Source of the DNA: Xenophilus arseniciresistens
GTDB taxonomy: Bacteria; Pseudomonadota; Gammaproteobacteria; Burkholderiales; Burkholderiaceae_C
Direction: 5' to 3'
NCBI RefSeq assembly: GCF_028023875.1
Contig: NZ_JAQIPB010000008.1
Span: 247,414 to 311,413, forward strand
DNA length: 64,000 nucleotides
The notes under the pieces were generated by a model that worked only from the letters and a program-made list of their open reading frames with translations, ran no database searches and was not told the origin of the DNA. The position numbers and the translations under genes are program-made. Within the stretch, counting starts at the first letter, position 1; each line of letters opens with the position of its first letter. This document shows positions 37,743-46,396 of the stretch, piece after piece.

Positions 37743-38485
37743 TCCCCAGCTACAACACGGGCGAGGGGCTGTTCTCCACCGTGGCGGCTGCGCGCGCGCA
37801 GTGGAACCCCGTGTGGGTGGTGATCGACGGCAGCACCGATGGCACGGGCGAGCGCCTGGCGGCCCAGGCCGCGCAGGATGACGGCCTGCGCGTGTTCGTG
37901 CTGCCGCACAACCAGGGCAAGGGCGCGGCCGTGCTGCATGGCCTGCAGGCCGCCCAGGCCGAGGGCTTCAGCCACGTGCTGGCCATGGACAGCGACGGCC
38001 AGCACCCGGCTTCGCTGATTCCCGCCTTCATGCAGCAGTCGCTGCAGCGCCCCGACACCATGGTGCTGGGCCGTCCGGTCTTCGACGCCAGCGCGCCCCT
38101 GCTGCGCGTGCGCGGCCGGCGCATTTCCAACGGCTGGACGCAGTTGGAGACGCTGTTCGCGGGCATTGGCGATTCGCTCTACGGCTTTCGCGTGTACCCG
38201 ATCGGCGCGCTGATCGCCGTGATGCGTGCGCAACCGTGGATGCGCCGCTTCGACTTCGACACCGAGGCGGTGGTGCGCCTGGCCTGGCGTGGCGTGAAGC
38301 CGCTGAACATCGACGCGCCGGTCAAGTACCTCACGGCCGAGGAAGGCGGCGTCTCGCACTTCCGCTATGGCCGCGACAACGTGCTGCTGACCTGGATGCA
38401 CACGCGGCTGATGATCGAATTCGTGCTGCGGCTGCCGGTGCTGCTGTGGCGCAAAGTCAGGGGGCTGCCGCCGTTTCAGGCTTGA
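37706..38485 (+). CDS. Family 2 glycosyltransferase
   Basis: 259-aa GT-A fold transferase: HLVLIPSYNTGEGL at the start, VVIDGSTDGTGERL, PHNQGKGAAVLHGL and a DxD-like metal site in LAMDSDGQHP near residue 92. A C-terminal hydrophobic segment may peripherally anchor it. It is probably part of tailoring or lipid anchoring of the polyene; the sugar is unknown. Last gene of the plus arm. Confidence 0.83.
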   Translation: MSAEPSRTHLVLIPSYNTGEGLFSTVAAARAQWNPVWVVIDGSTDGTGERLAAQAAQDDGLRVFVLPHNQGKGAAVLHGLQAAQAEGFSHVLAMDSDGQHPASLIPAFMQQSLQRPDTMVLGRPVFDASAPLLRVRGRRISNGWTQLETLFAGIGDSLYGFRVYPIGALIAVMRAQPWMRRFDFDTEAVVRLAWRGVKPLNIDAPVKYLTAEEGGVSHFRYGRDNVLLTWMHTRLMIEFVLRLPVLLWRKVRGLPPFQA

Positions 38486-38799
38486 TGGGCTTGCGGTGTT
38501 GCGGGCGTAGCGCCCTCGCCTGACGGCGCAGGCTTCGTGCTGGCGTGGCGCCCTCGCCTCCTGCCCACGGCGCGTATCACACGTCGATTGTTCGCATTTC
38601 AGAAACACCAAGGTTCAAAAACCAAGGGTTTCTACTTAGCTCCAGCAGCCACAATTCATCTCACGGGCCGGCACTGATGCAGACCCGAAGCGAACCCCGG
38701 CGGCAGGTGCCGCCAGACCTCCCACAAAAGAGGCGGGTCCGTTCCCAAAAGTCGAAATCGTGTCGTGTTCCCATGAACCGCACTGCAAGGAGTTTTGAA
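38486..38799. other. Gene-free stretch before the DUF4148-like gene
   Basis: 314 bp without a credible gene. It holds a short imperfect duplication: an 18-bp motif ending in CGCCCTCGCCT at about 38503-38521 and again at 38542-38559. An AT-richer part near 38580-38660 probably carries the promoter of the following gene. No clear hairpin terminator for the plus arm is visible. Confidence 0.5.
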
Positions 38800-39150
38800 A
38801 TGAAGACCTCGAAGATCATCGCCGTTGCCGCTCTGTCCCTGATGGCCGCCGTGGGCGCCCAGGCTGAGGAATACCAGGGTGTCCTGGACTTCCAGGGCCA
38901 GCTCAGCCGCGCAGAAGTCCGGGCCCAGGCCGTGCAGGCCGCCCGCGTTGGCGACGTCTACGGCGAGACCCTGAGCATGGGCGTGCAGCCCGTGCAGACC
39001 GGCGCCGTCTCGCGCGCCGTGGTCCAGGCCGAAGCCATCGCCACGGCCCACGCCCCCAACCAGAACCTGCACCCCGAAGCCTTCGCCGACAGCCGCATTC
39101 CGAGCCAGTTCGGCGGCGCCACCGGCTACACGCAACAGGCTGCCCGCTGA
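38800..39150 (+). CDS. Small exported DUF4148-like protein
   Basis: 116 aa. The ATG is preceded by a strong AAGGAG (38787-38792). Signal peptide MKTSKIIAVAALSLMAAVGA cleaves after QAE region; the mature part has LSRAEVRAQAVQAARVGD, a repeated RAxV-QAEA pattern and AHAPNQNLHPEAF. Proteins of this kind are common and multicopy in Comamonadaceae; the function is unknown. It stands alone between the two arms of the polyene locus and ends at a strong terminator. Confidence 0.78.
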   Translation: MKTSKIIAVAALSLMAAVGAQAEEYQGVLDFQGQLSRAEVRAQAVQAARVGDVYGETLSMGVQPVQTGAVSRAVVQAEAIATAHAPNQNLHPEAFADSRIPSQFGGATGYTQQAAR

Positions 39151-39194
39151 GCCAACGGCCTTCGCTGCGGCGAAGGCCCGGACTGCGCATCAGC

Positions 39195-39232
39195 AAAAAA
39201 GAACGCCCGCAAGCCGCGGGCGTTTTTCTTTT
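39195..39232. terminator. Bidirectional Rho-independent terminator
   Basis: Perfect 9-bp stem (39202-39210 AACGCCCGC, 39216-39224 GCGGGCGTT) with a 5-nt loop, an A-run on the left and a T-run on the right. It can end both the DUF4148-like gene (+) and the long minus-strand polyene operon, whose last gene stops at 39263. Confidence 0.93.
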
Positions 39233-39262
39233 CCGGGCAGCGGCTGCGCAGAAAGCTGCCGC

Positions 39263-39997
39263 TCAGATCATCCCGCCATTGACGCTGATCACCTGGCCCG
39301 TGATGTAGGCCGCCTCGGGCCCGGCCAGAAAGGCCGCCAGCGCGGCCACTTCCTCGGGCGTGCCGGCACGCTGCACCGGCACCATCTGCTTGACCATGGC
39401 GGCGTCGAAGGCCGCGTCGGCCATGGGCGAGGCGATGATGCCCGGCGCGATCGCATTGACCGTCACGCCGCGCGAGGCCACTTCCAGCGACAGCGCCTTG
39501 GTCGCACTGTTGAGCGCGCCCTTGGCCGCCGCATAGTTGACCTGGCCCCGGTTGCCGGTGAGCGCCGCCACCGAGGAGATGTTGAGGATGCGCCCCCAGC
39601 GCGTGCGCAGCATGGGCAGCAGCAGAGGCTGCGTCACGCGGTAGAAGCCGTTGAGCGACACGTCGATCACGCGGTGCCATTGCTCGGCGCGCATGCCGGG
39701 CAGCACGGCGTCGTCATGCACGCCCGCGTTGTTGACCAGCACCTGCACCGCGCCGCCCTCGAGGATGCGCGCCGTCGCTGCCGCGCAGGCGGCGTCATCG
39801 CCCAGGTCGAACACATGGCACTCGGCCTGGCCGCCGGCCTGCGTGATGCGCGCGGCCAGCGCCTCGATGGCCTGCGGCCGGCTGCTGGCATGCAGCAGCA
39901 CCGTGGCGCCCTCGCGCGCGAGCCGCTCGGCAATCGCCGAACCCAGGGCGCCGCTGGCGCCAGTGACCAGTGCGCGTTTGCCTTGCAGAAAAGCCAT
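39263..39997 (-). CDS. 3-oxoacyl-ACP reductase, FabG-like (ApeQ role)
   Basis: 244-aa short-chain dehydrogenase: TGASGALGSAIA for NADPH, NNAG near residue 84, catalytic Ser in ISSVAAL and YAAAK, and a C-terminal ITGQVISVNGGMI. In this locus it should reduce keto groups during polyene extension. ATG 39997 is preferred; a GTG 15 bp upstream is possible. It is the last gene of the minus arm. Confidence 0.85.
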   Translation of the reverse strand: MAFLQGKRALVTGASGALGSAIAERLAREGATVLLHASSRPQAIEALAARITQAGGQAECHVFDLGDDAACAAATARILEGGAVQVLVNNAGVHDDAVLPGMRAEQWHRVIDVSLNGFYRVTQPLLLPMLRTRWGRILNISSVAALTGNRGQVNYAAAKGALNSATKALSLEVASRGVTVNAIAPGIIASPMADAAFDAAMVKQMVPVQRAGTPEEVAALAAFLAGPEAAYITGQVISVNGGMI

Positions 39998-40020
39998 GTG
40001 TGTCGTGTCCACCTAAAGAA

Positions 40021-40539
40021 TCAGGAGCCCGCGGGAAGCGGCGTGTTGAGCACCACCACGGCGCGGCCATCGGCCACCGCGGCGCCTTCGCCGTCGGTCA
40101 CGCGAAAGGCATACATCACCTGCTGCGCATCGCCCGACAGCCGCTGCGCATGCAGGTGCAGGGGCGTGGGTGCGTCATGCAGGCTCAGCCGATGCAGGCG
40201 CACGTTGCGCGTGCTGGCGATGTAGCCGGCCGACGGCGGCTGATCGGGCGCGGCCGTCAGCCCGCCGTGCAGCGCCATGGCCTGGGCCGCGTATTCGATG
40301 GCGCAGGGCGCCAGCAGGCCGCTGGCCGTGCGCAGCGGGTTGTCGGCGTGCTGGTGCGTGCTGCTCGTGCAGTGGATGGTCTGCGCATCCCAGGCTTCCA
40401 GCCGTTCCAGCAGGCACATGCGGCCCTGGTGCGGAATGCGCGCGGCGATGCCTTCGCGGTCCAGCGTGGCACTCACTGGGGTACCTTCGCGCTGACGCGC
40501 TGCGATGCGAGCGCCTTCGGGCGGCCGGGCGGCGCTCAT
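40021..40539 (-). CDS. Hotdog-fold 3-hydroxyacyl-ACP dehydratase (ApeP-like)
   Basis: 172 aa. After an odd N-terminus (MSAARPPEGARIAARQ) comes a FabA/FabZ-like fold with IPHQGRMCLLERLEAWD and SGLLAPCAIEYAAQAMALHG. It should dehydrate hydroxyacyl intermediates into the conjugated polyene. The start overlaps the methyltransferase stop (ATGA). The first 20 codons contain the 17-mer CCCGGCCGCCCGAAGGC, found inverted in the 91-bp repeat, so the N-terminus looks repeat-derived; the domain itself would start around residue 22 onward. Confidence 0.78.
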   Translation of the reverse strand: MSAARPPEGARIAARQREGTPVSATLDREGIAARIPHQGRMCLLERLEAWDAQTIHCTSSTHQHADNPLRTASGLLAPCAIEYAAQAMALHGGLTAAPDQPPSAGYIASTRNVRLHRLSLHDAPTPLHLHAQRLSGDAQQVMYAFRVTDGEGAAVADGRAVVVLNTPLPAGS

Positions 40540-41324
40540 GCGCCGGCCTCCGCCTGCGCGTCGGCCACCAGCAGCACATTGGCGAAGGGCGTGCCTTCGC
40601 TCATGGGGATCGGCTGCACGGCAAAGCCCATGCGCAGCAGCAGGGCCAGCCACTGGTCGAGCGTGCGGCCCCAGGTGGGCGAGACCTTGTGGCCGCGGAT
40701 GCGTGTGACGGTGCGGTCCACCCATTGGCTGATGGCGAAGCCGCGCCGGCTGGCCGCATCGCCCACGCGCAGCAGCAGCCGGCCCGGCACATCGGCTGGG
40801 CGCTGGGCCGCACCGCGCAGCAGCGCTTCGCGCACGCGCGCCAGCACGGCCTCCTGCGCCGCATGGTCCACGTAGTGCAGCACGTCGAGGATCACCACCA
40901 CGTCGCAGGCCGGCAGATCGGCCGTGCACATGTTGCCGCAGACCAGCCGCGGCGCGGGCTGGATGTGGCCCACGGCCGCCTGGGCACGCGCCACATCGCG
41001 CGGCATCAGCTCGATGCCCGTGTACTGCGCAGGCGCCGGCAGCGGCGGCCACTCAGCCGGCCAGCGGCCCTGCCGCTGCAGGTGCGCAGCCGTGTGCAGC
41101 ACGTTGGCGAACAGGCTCTGGCCCGAGCCGATGTCCAGCATGCGCGCACGCGCGCTGCCGATCAGCCCGCGCGAGACGATGCCGCGAAAAGCCGGGTCAT
41201 GCCCCAGCTTGCCGCGCGCGAAGTGCCAGCCGAAATTGCCCGAGGCCTTGTACGGCGCCGTAGCCTGCTCGTGCAGCTCGCGCCACGCCAGGTCGGGGCT
41301 GCGGGTGTTCAGGGGAGCGTTCAT
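40536..41324 (-). CDS. Class I SAM-dependent methyltransferase
   Basis: 262 aa. Motif I is MLDIGSGQSLFANVL (near residue 66); a Glu-acidic end of strand 2 in YTGIELMPRD and VVVILDVLHYVDH follow. Its place in a polyene locus suggests methylation of the aryl head or a hydroxyl, but the target is not evident. The ATG is provided by the edge of a 91-bp repeat (CACTGAGATG) and has no Shine-Dalgarno sequence. Confidence 0.8.
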   Translation of the reverse strand: MNAPLNTRSPDLAWRELHEQATAPYKASGNFGWHFARGKLGHDPAFRGIVSRGLIGSARARMLDIGSGQSLFANVLHTAAHLQRQGRWPAEWPPLPAPAQYTGIELMPRDVARAQAAVGHIQPAPRLVCGNMCTADLPACDVVVILDVLHYVDHAAQEAVLARVREALLRGAAQRPADVPGRLLLRVGDAASRRGFAISQWVDRTVTRIRGHKVSPTWGRTLDQWLALLLRMGFAVQPIPMSEGTPFANVLLVADAQAEAGA

Positions 41325-41503
41325 CTCAGTGGCGCCCGGCCGCCCGAAGGCACTGAGGCGCTCCCTCGGGGGGACAGCGGACCTCGCGAAGCGGGGAAGC
41401 GTGGGGGTAGGTTCATCTCAGTGGCGCCCGGCCGCCCGAAGGCGCTGAGGCGCCCCCTCGGGGGGCAGCGGACCTCGCGAAGCGGGGGAGCGTGGGGGTA
41501 GGT
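41321..41503 (-). repeat. Two tandem copies of the 91-bp operon-spacer repeat (B1 and B2)
   Basis: Units 41321-41412 (92 bp) and 41413-41503 (91 bp), each bounded by TCATCTCA. Reading the minus strand, B2 holds a 29-codon mini-ORF (41507 to 41418) whose ATG overlaps the stop of the deacetylase gene (ATGA). B1 has one extra base, which frameshifts its mini-ORF (41416 to 41321) so that it ends in a TGA overlapping the methyltransferase ATG. The chain stop-start-stop-start is kept unbroken through both units. Confidence 0.88.
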
Positions 41504-42334
41504 TCATCTCAATCCGTCGGGCAGCGTGACGCTGCGCAGTTCTTGCGCCTGGAGGCAGGCCAGCAGTTGCGGCAGCACTGCCAGCACCACCGGCTCGCCC
41601 TGCGCGGTGCGCGCGGCATTGCCATCGTGCAGCAGCAGGATGTCGCCGGCCGCCAGGCCGCGCGTGAGCCGCGCCAGCACCTTCGCAGCCTCGCGCTCGC
41701 GGGTGTCGAAACCGCGCCGCGTCCAGCTCACGAGTTGCAGGCCCAGCCGGTGCAGCACCGGCGCCAGAAAGGGGTTGCGCAGGCCCGCCGGGGCGCGAAA
41801 GCAGGTGGGCCGCTGGCCCGTGATGTCGGCCAGCATCTGCTGCGCGCGCTCGATTTCGGCCGCATAGCCGCGCGGACCGAGCACCGAGAAGTTGTGCCGG
41901 TGCACCGCCGTGTGGTTCTGGATGCTGTGGCCGCGCGCCACGATCTCGCGCGCGAGCGCCGGATGCGCCCGTGCGCGCTGCGCAATGCAGAAGAAGGTGG
42001 CGCGCTGACCGGCGGCGTCCAGCAGGTCCAGCACCTGCGGCGTCACACCGGGCTCGGGGCCGTCGTCGATGGTCAGGGCCACCTCCGCGCGCCCGATGGC
42101 CGCGGCCGGCAGGCGCGTGACGTTGGCGCCCAGCCAGTCGCTGCGCGGCGTCAGGCCGATCGCCGTGATGGCCGCGTGGTTGAGTGCCACGGCGCCCAGG
42201 GCCCAGGGCCAGGCGCCCGGCACGGCGCCCGCTGCGACCAGCGCGCCGGCGTGAAGGGCCGCGCTGGCCTGCAGGAAGGGCGGCACGCGCCAGGGCGTGG
42301 CGGCGGCGGAAAGAACAGGTGAAGTCGTCGTCAT
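41504..42334 (-). CDS. Polysaccharide deacetylase (NodB-domain) protein
   Basis: 276 aa. The N-terminal 70 residues hold two hydrophobic segments (AALHAGALVAAGAVPGAW; ALGAVALNHAAITAIGL) and the rest is a NodB domain. Motif 1 is LTIDDGPEPG, motif 2 NHTAVHRH, motif 3 FRAPAGLRNP, and LLLHDGNA carries the late His. All metal and catalytic residues seem present, so it is probably an active carbohydrate esterase or deacetylase. ATG 42334 is preferred; an ATG at 42346 is also possible. Confidence 0.8.
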   Translation of the reverse strand: MTTTSPVLSAAATPWRVPPFLQASAALHAGALVAAGAVPGAWPWALGAVALNHAAITAIGLTPRSDWLGANVTRLPAAAIGRAEVALTIDDGPEPGVTPQVLDLLDAAGQRATFFCIAQRARAHPALAREIVARGHSIQNHTAVHRHNFSVLGPRGYAAEIERAQQMLADITGQRPTCFRAPAGLRNPFLAPVLHRLGLQLVSWTRRGFDTREREAAKVLARLTRGLAAGDILLLHDGNAARTAQGEPVVLAVLPQLLACLQAQELRSVTLPDGLR

Positions 42335-42368
42335 CGAGGCGCGCATTCTTCCACTGCGTGGCCAGCCT

Positions 42369-44768
42369 TCAACCCGCAAGCCCGCGCCTGCCGCGCCAGC
42401 CGCCGGCAAAGGCCGCCGACAGCAGCAGCGCCAGCAAGGCGCCCGGCGCCACCACCTGGCCGATGGCCGAGAGCGCGGGAATCTTGGAGATGGCGATCAG
42501 CGTGAAGGACACCACCGTGGTCAGGTTCGCCAGCAGCAGCGAGGCCAGCGTGTCTTCATCGGCATGGCCGGTGCGCTGCAGCTCGTCGAAGAACAACGCG
42601 TAGTTCGAGCCCACGGCCACCACCAGCAGCAGCCCCACCAGGTGCAGGATGGACAGCGCCATGCCCAGCAGCGCCATGCCGCCCAGGGTCAGCAGCACCG
42701 CCACCACCAGCGGCAGGCAGACGGCGAACAGCCGCCGCGCCGAACGCAGCCAGGCGGCCAGCAGCAGCACCACGGCCAGCGCACCCAGGCCCACCTGCAC
42801 GAAAGCCTCATGCAGGTAGCGCTGGTACACATCGGCCAGGGCCTCGCCCACCTCGACCACCACCACCTCGGGCAGGCCCGCCAGCGCGTCGGCGACGGTG
42901 GCGTGGCGGAAGTCGGGCGGCGTATGCAGCGAGAGCATCGCGGCCCAGCCGCCGCCCGGGCGTTCGAACAGCAGCGCGCCCGCGATGGGTCCCAAGGTGC
43001 CGGCGCGCACCTCTTCATGCGTGATCGGTGCCAGGCCGCGCGCGGCCTGCACGGCTTCGACGAAGGGCGCCAGGCGGTCGGCCGCCAGCGGCAGGCCGGC
43101 CGTCGCCTCGGGCAGGCGCGCGCGCAGTTCCTCGGCCGTGGGCAGCGCGGCCATGCGCTGCGCCTGCGTGCGCTGGCTGGGCAAAAAGCGCGTCACGCTG
43201 TCATAGCCCAGCAACTTGCCTTCGTTGACCAGCGCATCCAGCCGCAGGCTTGCGGCCTCGGCATGCTGCAGCGCCTGCTCCACCGTGCCGCCGAAGGCCA
43301 CGACCAGCGTGGCCGCCTCGCTTGCGCCGATGTCGGCGCGCAGCTGGGCGTCCAGCTCCTGCGCGGCCTTGGGCACCGGGCTCATCGAAGCCAGGCCTGC
43401 GCGCCAGAGGTGGTTGCCCTGCCACAGCACCAGCACCAGCGCGGCCACGCCCAGCGCCGCAAAGGGCCAGGCCAGGCGCGGCAAGGTGCGCACGATGACG
43501 CCGGTGGCGCGCGCCAGATGGCGGCGCAGGCCCTGGCCGGTGGCGCCGTCGGGCGCGAGCGAGGGCAGCACGAAGCGCGTGGCCAGCGCCGCCACCACCA
43601 GCCCGGCGATGGAAAACACGCCCAGTTGAGCCAGCCCCGGAAAGCCCGAGAACACCAGCGCCGCAAAACCCACCACCGAGGTCAGCAGCCCCAGCCGAAC
43701 CGTGGGCCAGTGCACGCGCAGCCAGTGGCGCCAGCCCGTGCCAGGTTCGCCCTGCGCGCCCACCTGCCGGGCCTGGATCAGGTAGTAGATGGCGTAGTCC
43801 ACCGTCTCGCCGATCAAGGTGCTGCCGAAAGCCAGCGTGAGCCCATGGACGTTGCCGAACCACAGGCTCACGGCCGCCGTGCCGCCGACCACGCCCGTGG
43901 CCACGGGCAGCAGCGCCACCACCAGCGCGCGGCCCGAGGCGAAGGCCGCCAGCAGGATCAGGCTCATGACGATGGCGCCGACCACGGCCAGATGGATGGC
44001 CTCTTTCTCGATGCTCGCGCGGCTTTGCACCGAGAACACGGCCGTGCCGCTGAGCAGCAGCCGGGCGGTGCCGGCCTTGTCGCCTGCCTGCCGCTGGGCC
44101 TGCGCAAAAGCGCTGTGGATGGCCGCGATGGCGCGCTCCTGCGCGTCGAGGTCGCCGCCTTCGGCGCGCGTGCTGGCCAGCAGCACGGCGCGTTCGCGCT
44201 CGCGCGCCACCCACACGCCGCCTTCGGTGCGCGGCGCGGTGGCCGGAATCAGCCCTTCGGCGATGCGCGCGGCCTCGCCGGTGGGGTCACGCTCGAGCAG
44301 CGGGCGCAGCGCATTGCCGGCCGGCGTGCCCAGCAACGAGAGCGTGTCCAGGATGCCGTTGCGCAGCCCTTCGGGCGTGAAGTGCTCGGGCCTGACCGCG
44401 GGCGAGAGCTGGTAGCGGTGCGCGAACACCCATTCGCCCGCGTCCTTCCAGTCGCTGTGGTCGCCGTTCTGCACCTGGTCGAACAGGCCGCCCGCGCGCA
44501 ACTGCCGGCCCATCTCGCGCGAGATCGTGCTGCGCGTGGCGCCGTCGGCCCCGTCGATGCCGATGAACAAGGTGCGCGAGGCCACGCCGCTTTGCAACTG
44601 CTCGATCAGCACCTGCTGGCGCGCGTCGGGGCTGGCCGGCAGGAAGGCCGACAGGTCGGTGCTGAAGTGCGAACGCGCAATGACGGCGATGCCGGCCAGC
44701 AAGGCCAGCAGCCACAGCACGAGCACCAGCGCGCGGCGCGGCGGGCGCGGGGATGGCGTCATCGTCAT
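42369..44768 (-). CDS. MMPL/RND-family exporter (ApeM-like)
   Basis: 799-aa inner-membrane transporter with two RND-like halves, each one transmembrane helix, a large periplasmic loop and a bundle of five more helices (for example LLTSVVGFAALVFSGFPG and LLLVVAVGSNYALFFDEL). The last motif, with SNYALFFDE, is typical of the MMPL proteins of aryl polyene loci. It is thought to move the lipid-linked polyene to the outer membrane. GGGAG lies upstream of ATG 44768. Confidence 0.84.
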   Translation of the reverse strand: MTMTPSPRPPRRALVLVLWLLALLAGIAVIARSHFSTDLSAFLPASPDARQQVLIEQLQSGVASRTLFIGIDGADGATRSTISREMGRQLRAGGLFDQVQNGDHSDWKDAGEWVFAHRYQLSPAVRPEHFTPEGLRNGILDTLSLLGTPAGNALRPLLERDPTGEAARIAEGLIPATAPRTEGGVWVARERERAVLLASTRAEGGDLDAQERAIAAIHSAFAQAQRQAGDKAGTARLLLSGTAVFSVQSRASIEKEAIHLAVVGAIVMSLILLAAFASGRALVVALLPVATGVVGGTAAVSLWFGNVHGLTLAFGSTLIGETVDYAIYYLIQARQVGAQGEPGTGWRHWLRVHWPTVRLGLLTSVVGFAALVFSGFPGLAQLGVFSIAGLVVAALATRFVLPSLAPDGATGQGLRRHLARATGVIVRTLPRLAWPFAALGVAALVLVLWQGNHLWRAGLASMSPVPKAAQELDAQLRADIGASEAATLVVAFGGTVEQALQHAEAASLRLDALVNEGKLLGYDSVTRFLPSQRTQAQRMAALPTAEELRARLPEATAGLPLAADRLAPFVEAVQAARGLAPITHEEVRAGTLGPIAGALLFERPGGGWAAMLSLHTPPDFRHATVADALAGLPEVVVVEVGEALADVYQRYLHEAFVQVGLGALAVVLLLAAWLRSARRLFAVCLPLVVAVLLTLGGMALLGMALSILHLVGLLLVVAVGSNYALFFDELQRTGHADEDTLASLLLANLTTVVSFTLIAISKIPALSAIGQVVAPGALLALLLSAAFAGGWRGRRGLAG

Positions 44769-44787
44769 GCGGCGCGGCTCCCGCTGT

Positions 44788-45411
44788 TCAGGGGGCCTTC
44801 CCCGGCTCGATCTTCATGACCGAGCGATCACCCCCGACGAAGTCCATCTCCACGCCGCGCACCACGCCGCGGCTGCCGCTGATGCGCAGGCGCGTGAGCT
44901 GTTCGGCGAGAGCGCGGTCCAGCGGCTCCAGCTGCAAGGTCCAGGCCTGCGCGTCGCCGCTGACCTGCGTGCGGAAGTAGCGCTGCAGCTGCGGCGCGTT
45001 GCCGCTGAGCGTGCCGCGCAGCGCCTCCACCATGCCCAGCGCCTCGGGCATGCTGTCGAGTGTGACGGTGCGGGTGCGCCCCGCCCGCGAGAGCACCATC
45101 ACGTTGCCATCCACGCGCATGGATTCGGGGCGCGGACTGAGCACGCGGCGCTCCAGCTTGTCGGGCGGCGTGAAGTGCAGGATGCCGCTGCTGTCCAGCG
45201 GGCCGTCCAGGCCCTTGACGAAACGCTGTTCGGTGAAGCGGGCCTCGCCGTGCAGGGAGCGGCCCAGCAGGCCCATCAGGTCGTCGATGCCGAAGGCCCA
45301 GGACGGCAGGGCCAGCAGCGGGCCGGCCGCCAGTGCCAGCACGGCGGCGCGGGCCCGGCGTGCCAAGCGTGCCAGACGTTCAGGACGCAGGATCTTCAAG
45401 CCAGAAATCAT
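44788..45411 (-). CDS. LolA-like outer-membrane lipoprotein carrier family protein (ApeL-like)
   Basis: 207 aa. Signal peptide ends near PSWAFG (residue 40); the mature region has a half-barrel pattern with RFTEQRFVKGLDGPLDSSG, LHFTPPDKLERRVLSPRPES and a C-terminal VMKIEPGK. LolA-type proteins next to MMPL exporters probably ferry lipid-linked product through the periplasm. ATG 45411 overlaps the acyltransferase by 32 bp. Confidence 0.8.
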   Translation of the reverse strand: MISGLKILRPERLARLARRARAAVLALAAGPLLALPSWAFGIDDLMGLLGRSLHGEARFTEQRFVKGLDGPLDSSGILHFTPPDKLERRVLSPRPESMRVDGNVMVLSRAGRTRTVTLDSMPEALGMVEALRGTLSGNAPQLQRYFRTQVSGDAQAWTLQLEPLDRALAEQLTRLRISGSRGVVRGVEMDFVGGDRSVMKIEPGKAP

Positions 45412-46396
45412 GGAAGTTGAACCAGTTGTGTGGATGGGCCCGGCACAGGCTTTCCAGCCGCTGCACATAGGCCCGCAAAGCCTCCTGGATGGCCTCTTCG
45501 CGCGCAGCGGCGTCGCGCGGCAGCGCAGAGAAATCGGCCAGCGGCTCGAACAGCAGCTCATAGCGCGCACCGCCATGGTAGATGCCGGCCATGAAGACCA
45601 TCGGCCGGCGCAGCATGGCGGCCAGGCGGAAGGGGCCGTCGCTGAAAGGCGCCGGGCGGCCCAGGAAGGGCAGCATCACCGTGCCGCCGCGCGCGGAGGC
45701 GCCCGCCTCGGCCGGCGCCAGACTGCGGTCGGCCAGCATGCCGGCCATGCGGCCCGCGTCCAGCCAGTCGCGCAGCTCCAGCATGGCCGCGGGCCGGCCC
45801 AGCGCGATCAGGTGCGGCTTGCACGCGGGCATGCTGATGGCGTCGAGCACGGCATTGATGCGCCGCGCGTTGTCGGGGTACATCAGCATGGCCAGGCGCA
45901 GGTCCATGGGCTGGTCGACGTGGGCCGCACCCGCGGCGTCGGCGCGATGCAGCTGGCGGCAGGCGCTCAGTGCCTCGAAGCTGCCCATGTGCGCCCCCAC
46001 CAGGAAGGCGCCGCGCCCCTGCGCCAGCTGGCCCACGATGTGGGCTTCGCCGCGCACGCCGACGTCGAACAGCGCCAGCCGCCCGCGCAGGAAGAACACG
46101 CGGTCCAGCACCGTGGAGGCGAAGGCATGCAGCAGACGGTAGCCGTCGCCCCACCCTGCCTGCGGGCCGATGGCGCGCTGCAGGTAGCGCCGGATGTTGC
46201 GCCTGGGCTTGGGCGAGAAGAGCAAAAAGTACAGCGTGATCGGATGCAGCAGCAGCCGGGTGAGCGGCCGCCCCAGCCACAGCGCCATGCCGACGATGAA
46301 GCGCAGCGCCAGCAGGTTGCTGCGCTCGGGTGCGTCGGCCCAGGCGGCCTGCCGCGCTTCGGTGCGACTGCCTTCGGGCGGCGGTGCGGCGCTCAT
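45380..46396 (-). CDS. LpxL/HtrB-family acyltransferase
   Basis: 338 aa. The conserved HxxxxE motif is GAHMGSFEAL (His near residue 126) and later ADRSLAPAE, PFLGRPAPFSDGPFRLA and HNWFNFHDFW match late lipid A-type acyltransferases. It probably acylates the lipid anchor of the polyene. Its N-terminus MSAAPPPEGSRTEARQ parallels that of the dehydratase at 40539 and resembles an inverted fragment of the 91-bp repeat; the conserved domain begins later. The ATG overlaps the preceding stop by 4 bp. Confidence 0.82.
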   Translation of the reverse strand: MSAAPPPEGSRTEARQAAWADAPERSNLLALRFIVGMALWLGRPLTRLLLHPITLYFLLFSPKPRRNIRRYLQRAIGPQAGWGDGYRLLHAFASTVLDRVFFLRGRLALFDVGVRGEAHIVGQLAQGRGAFLVGAHMGSFEALSACRQLHRADAAGAAHVDQPMDLRLAMLMYPDNARRINAVLDAISMPACKPHLIALGRPAAMLELRDWLDAGRMAGMLADRSLAPAEAGASARGGTVMLPFLGRPAPFSDGPFRLAAMLRRPMVFMAGIYHGGARYELLFEPLADFSALPRDAAAREEAIQEALRAYVQRLESLCRAHPHNWFNFHDFWLEDPAS

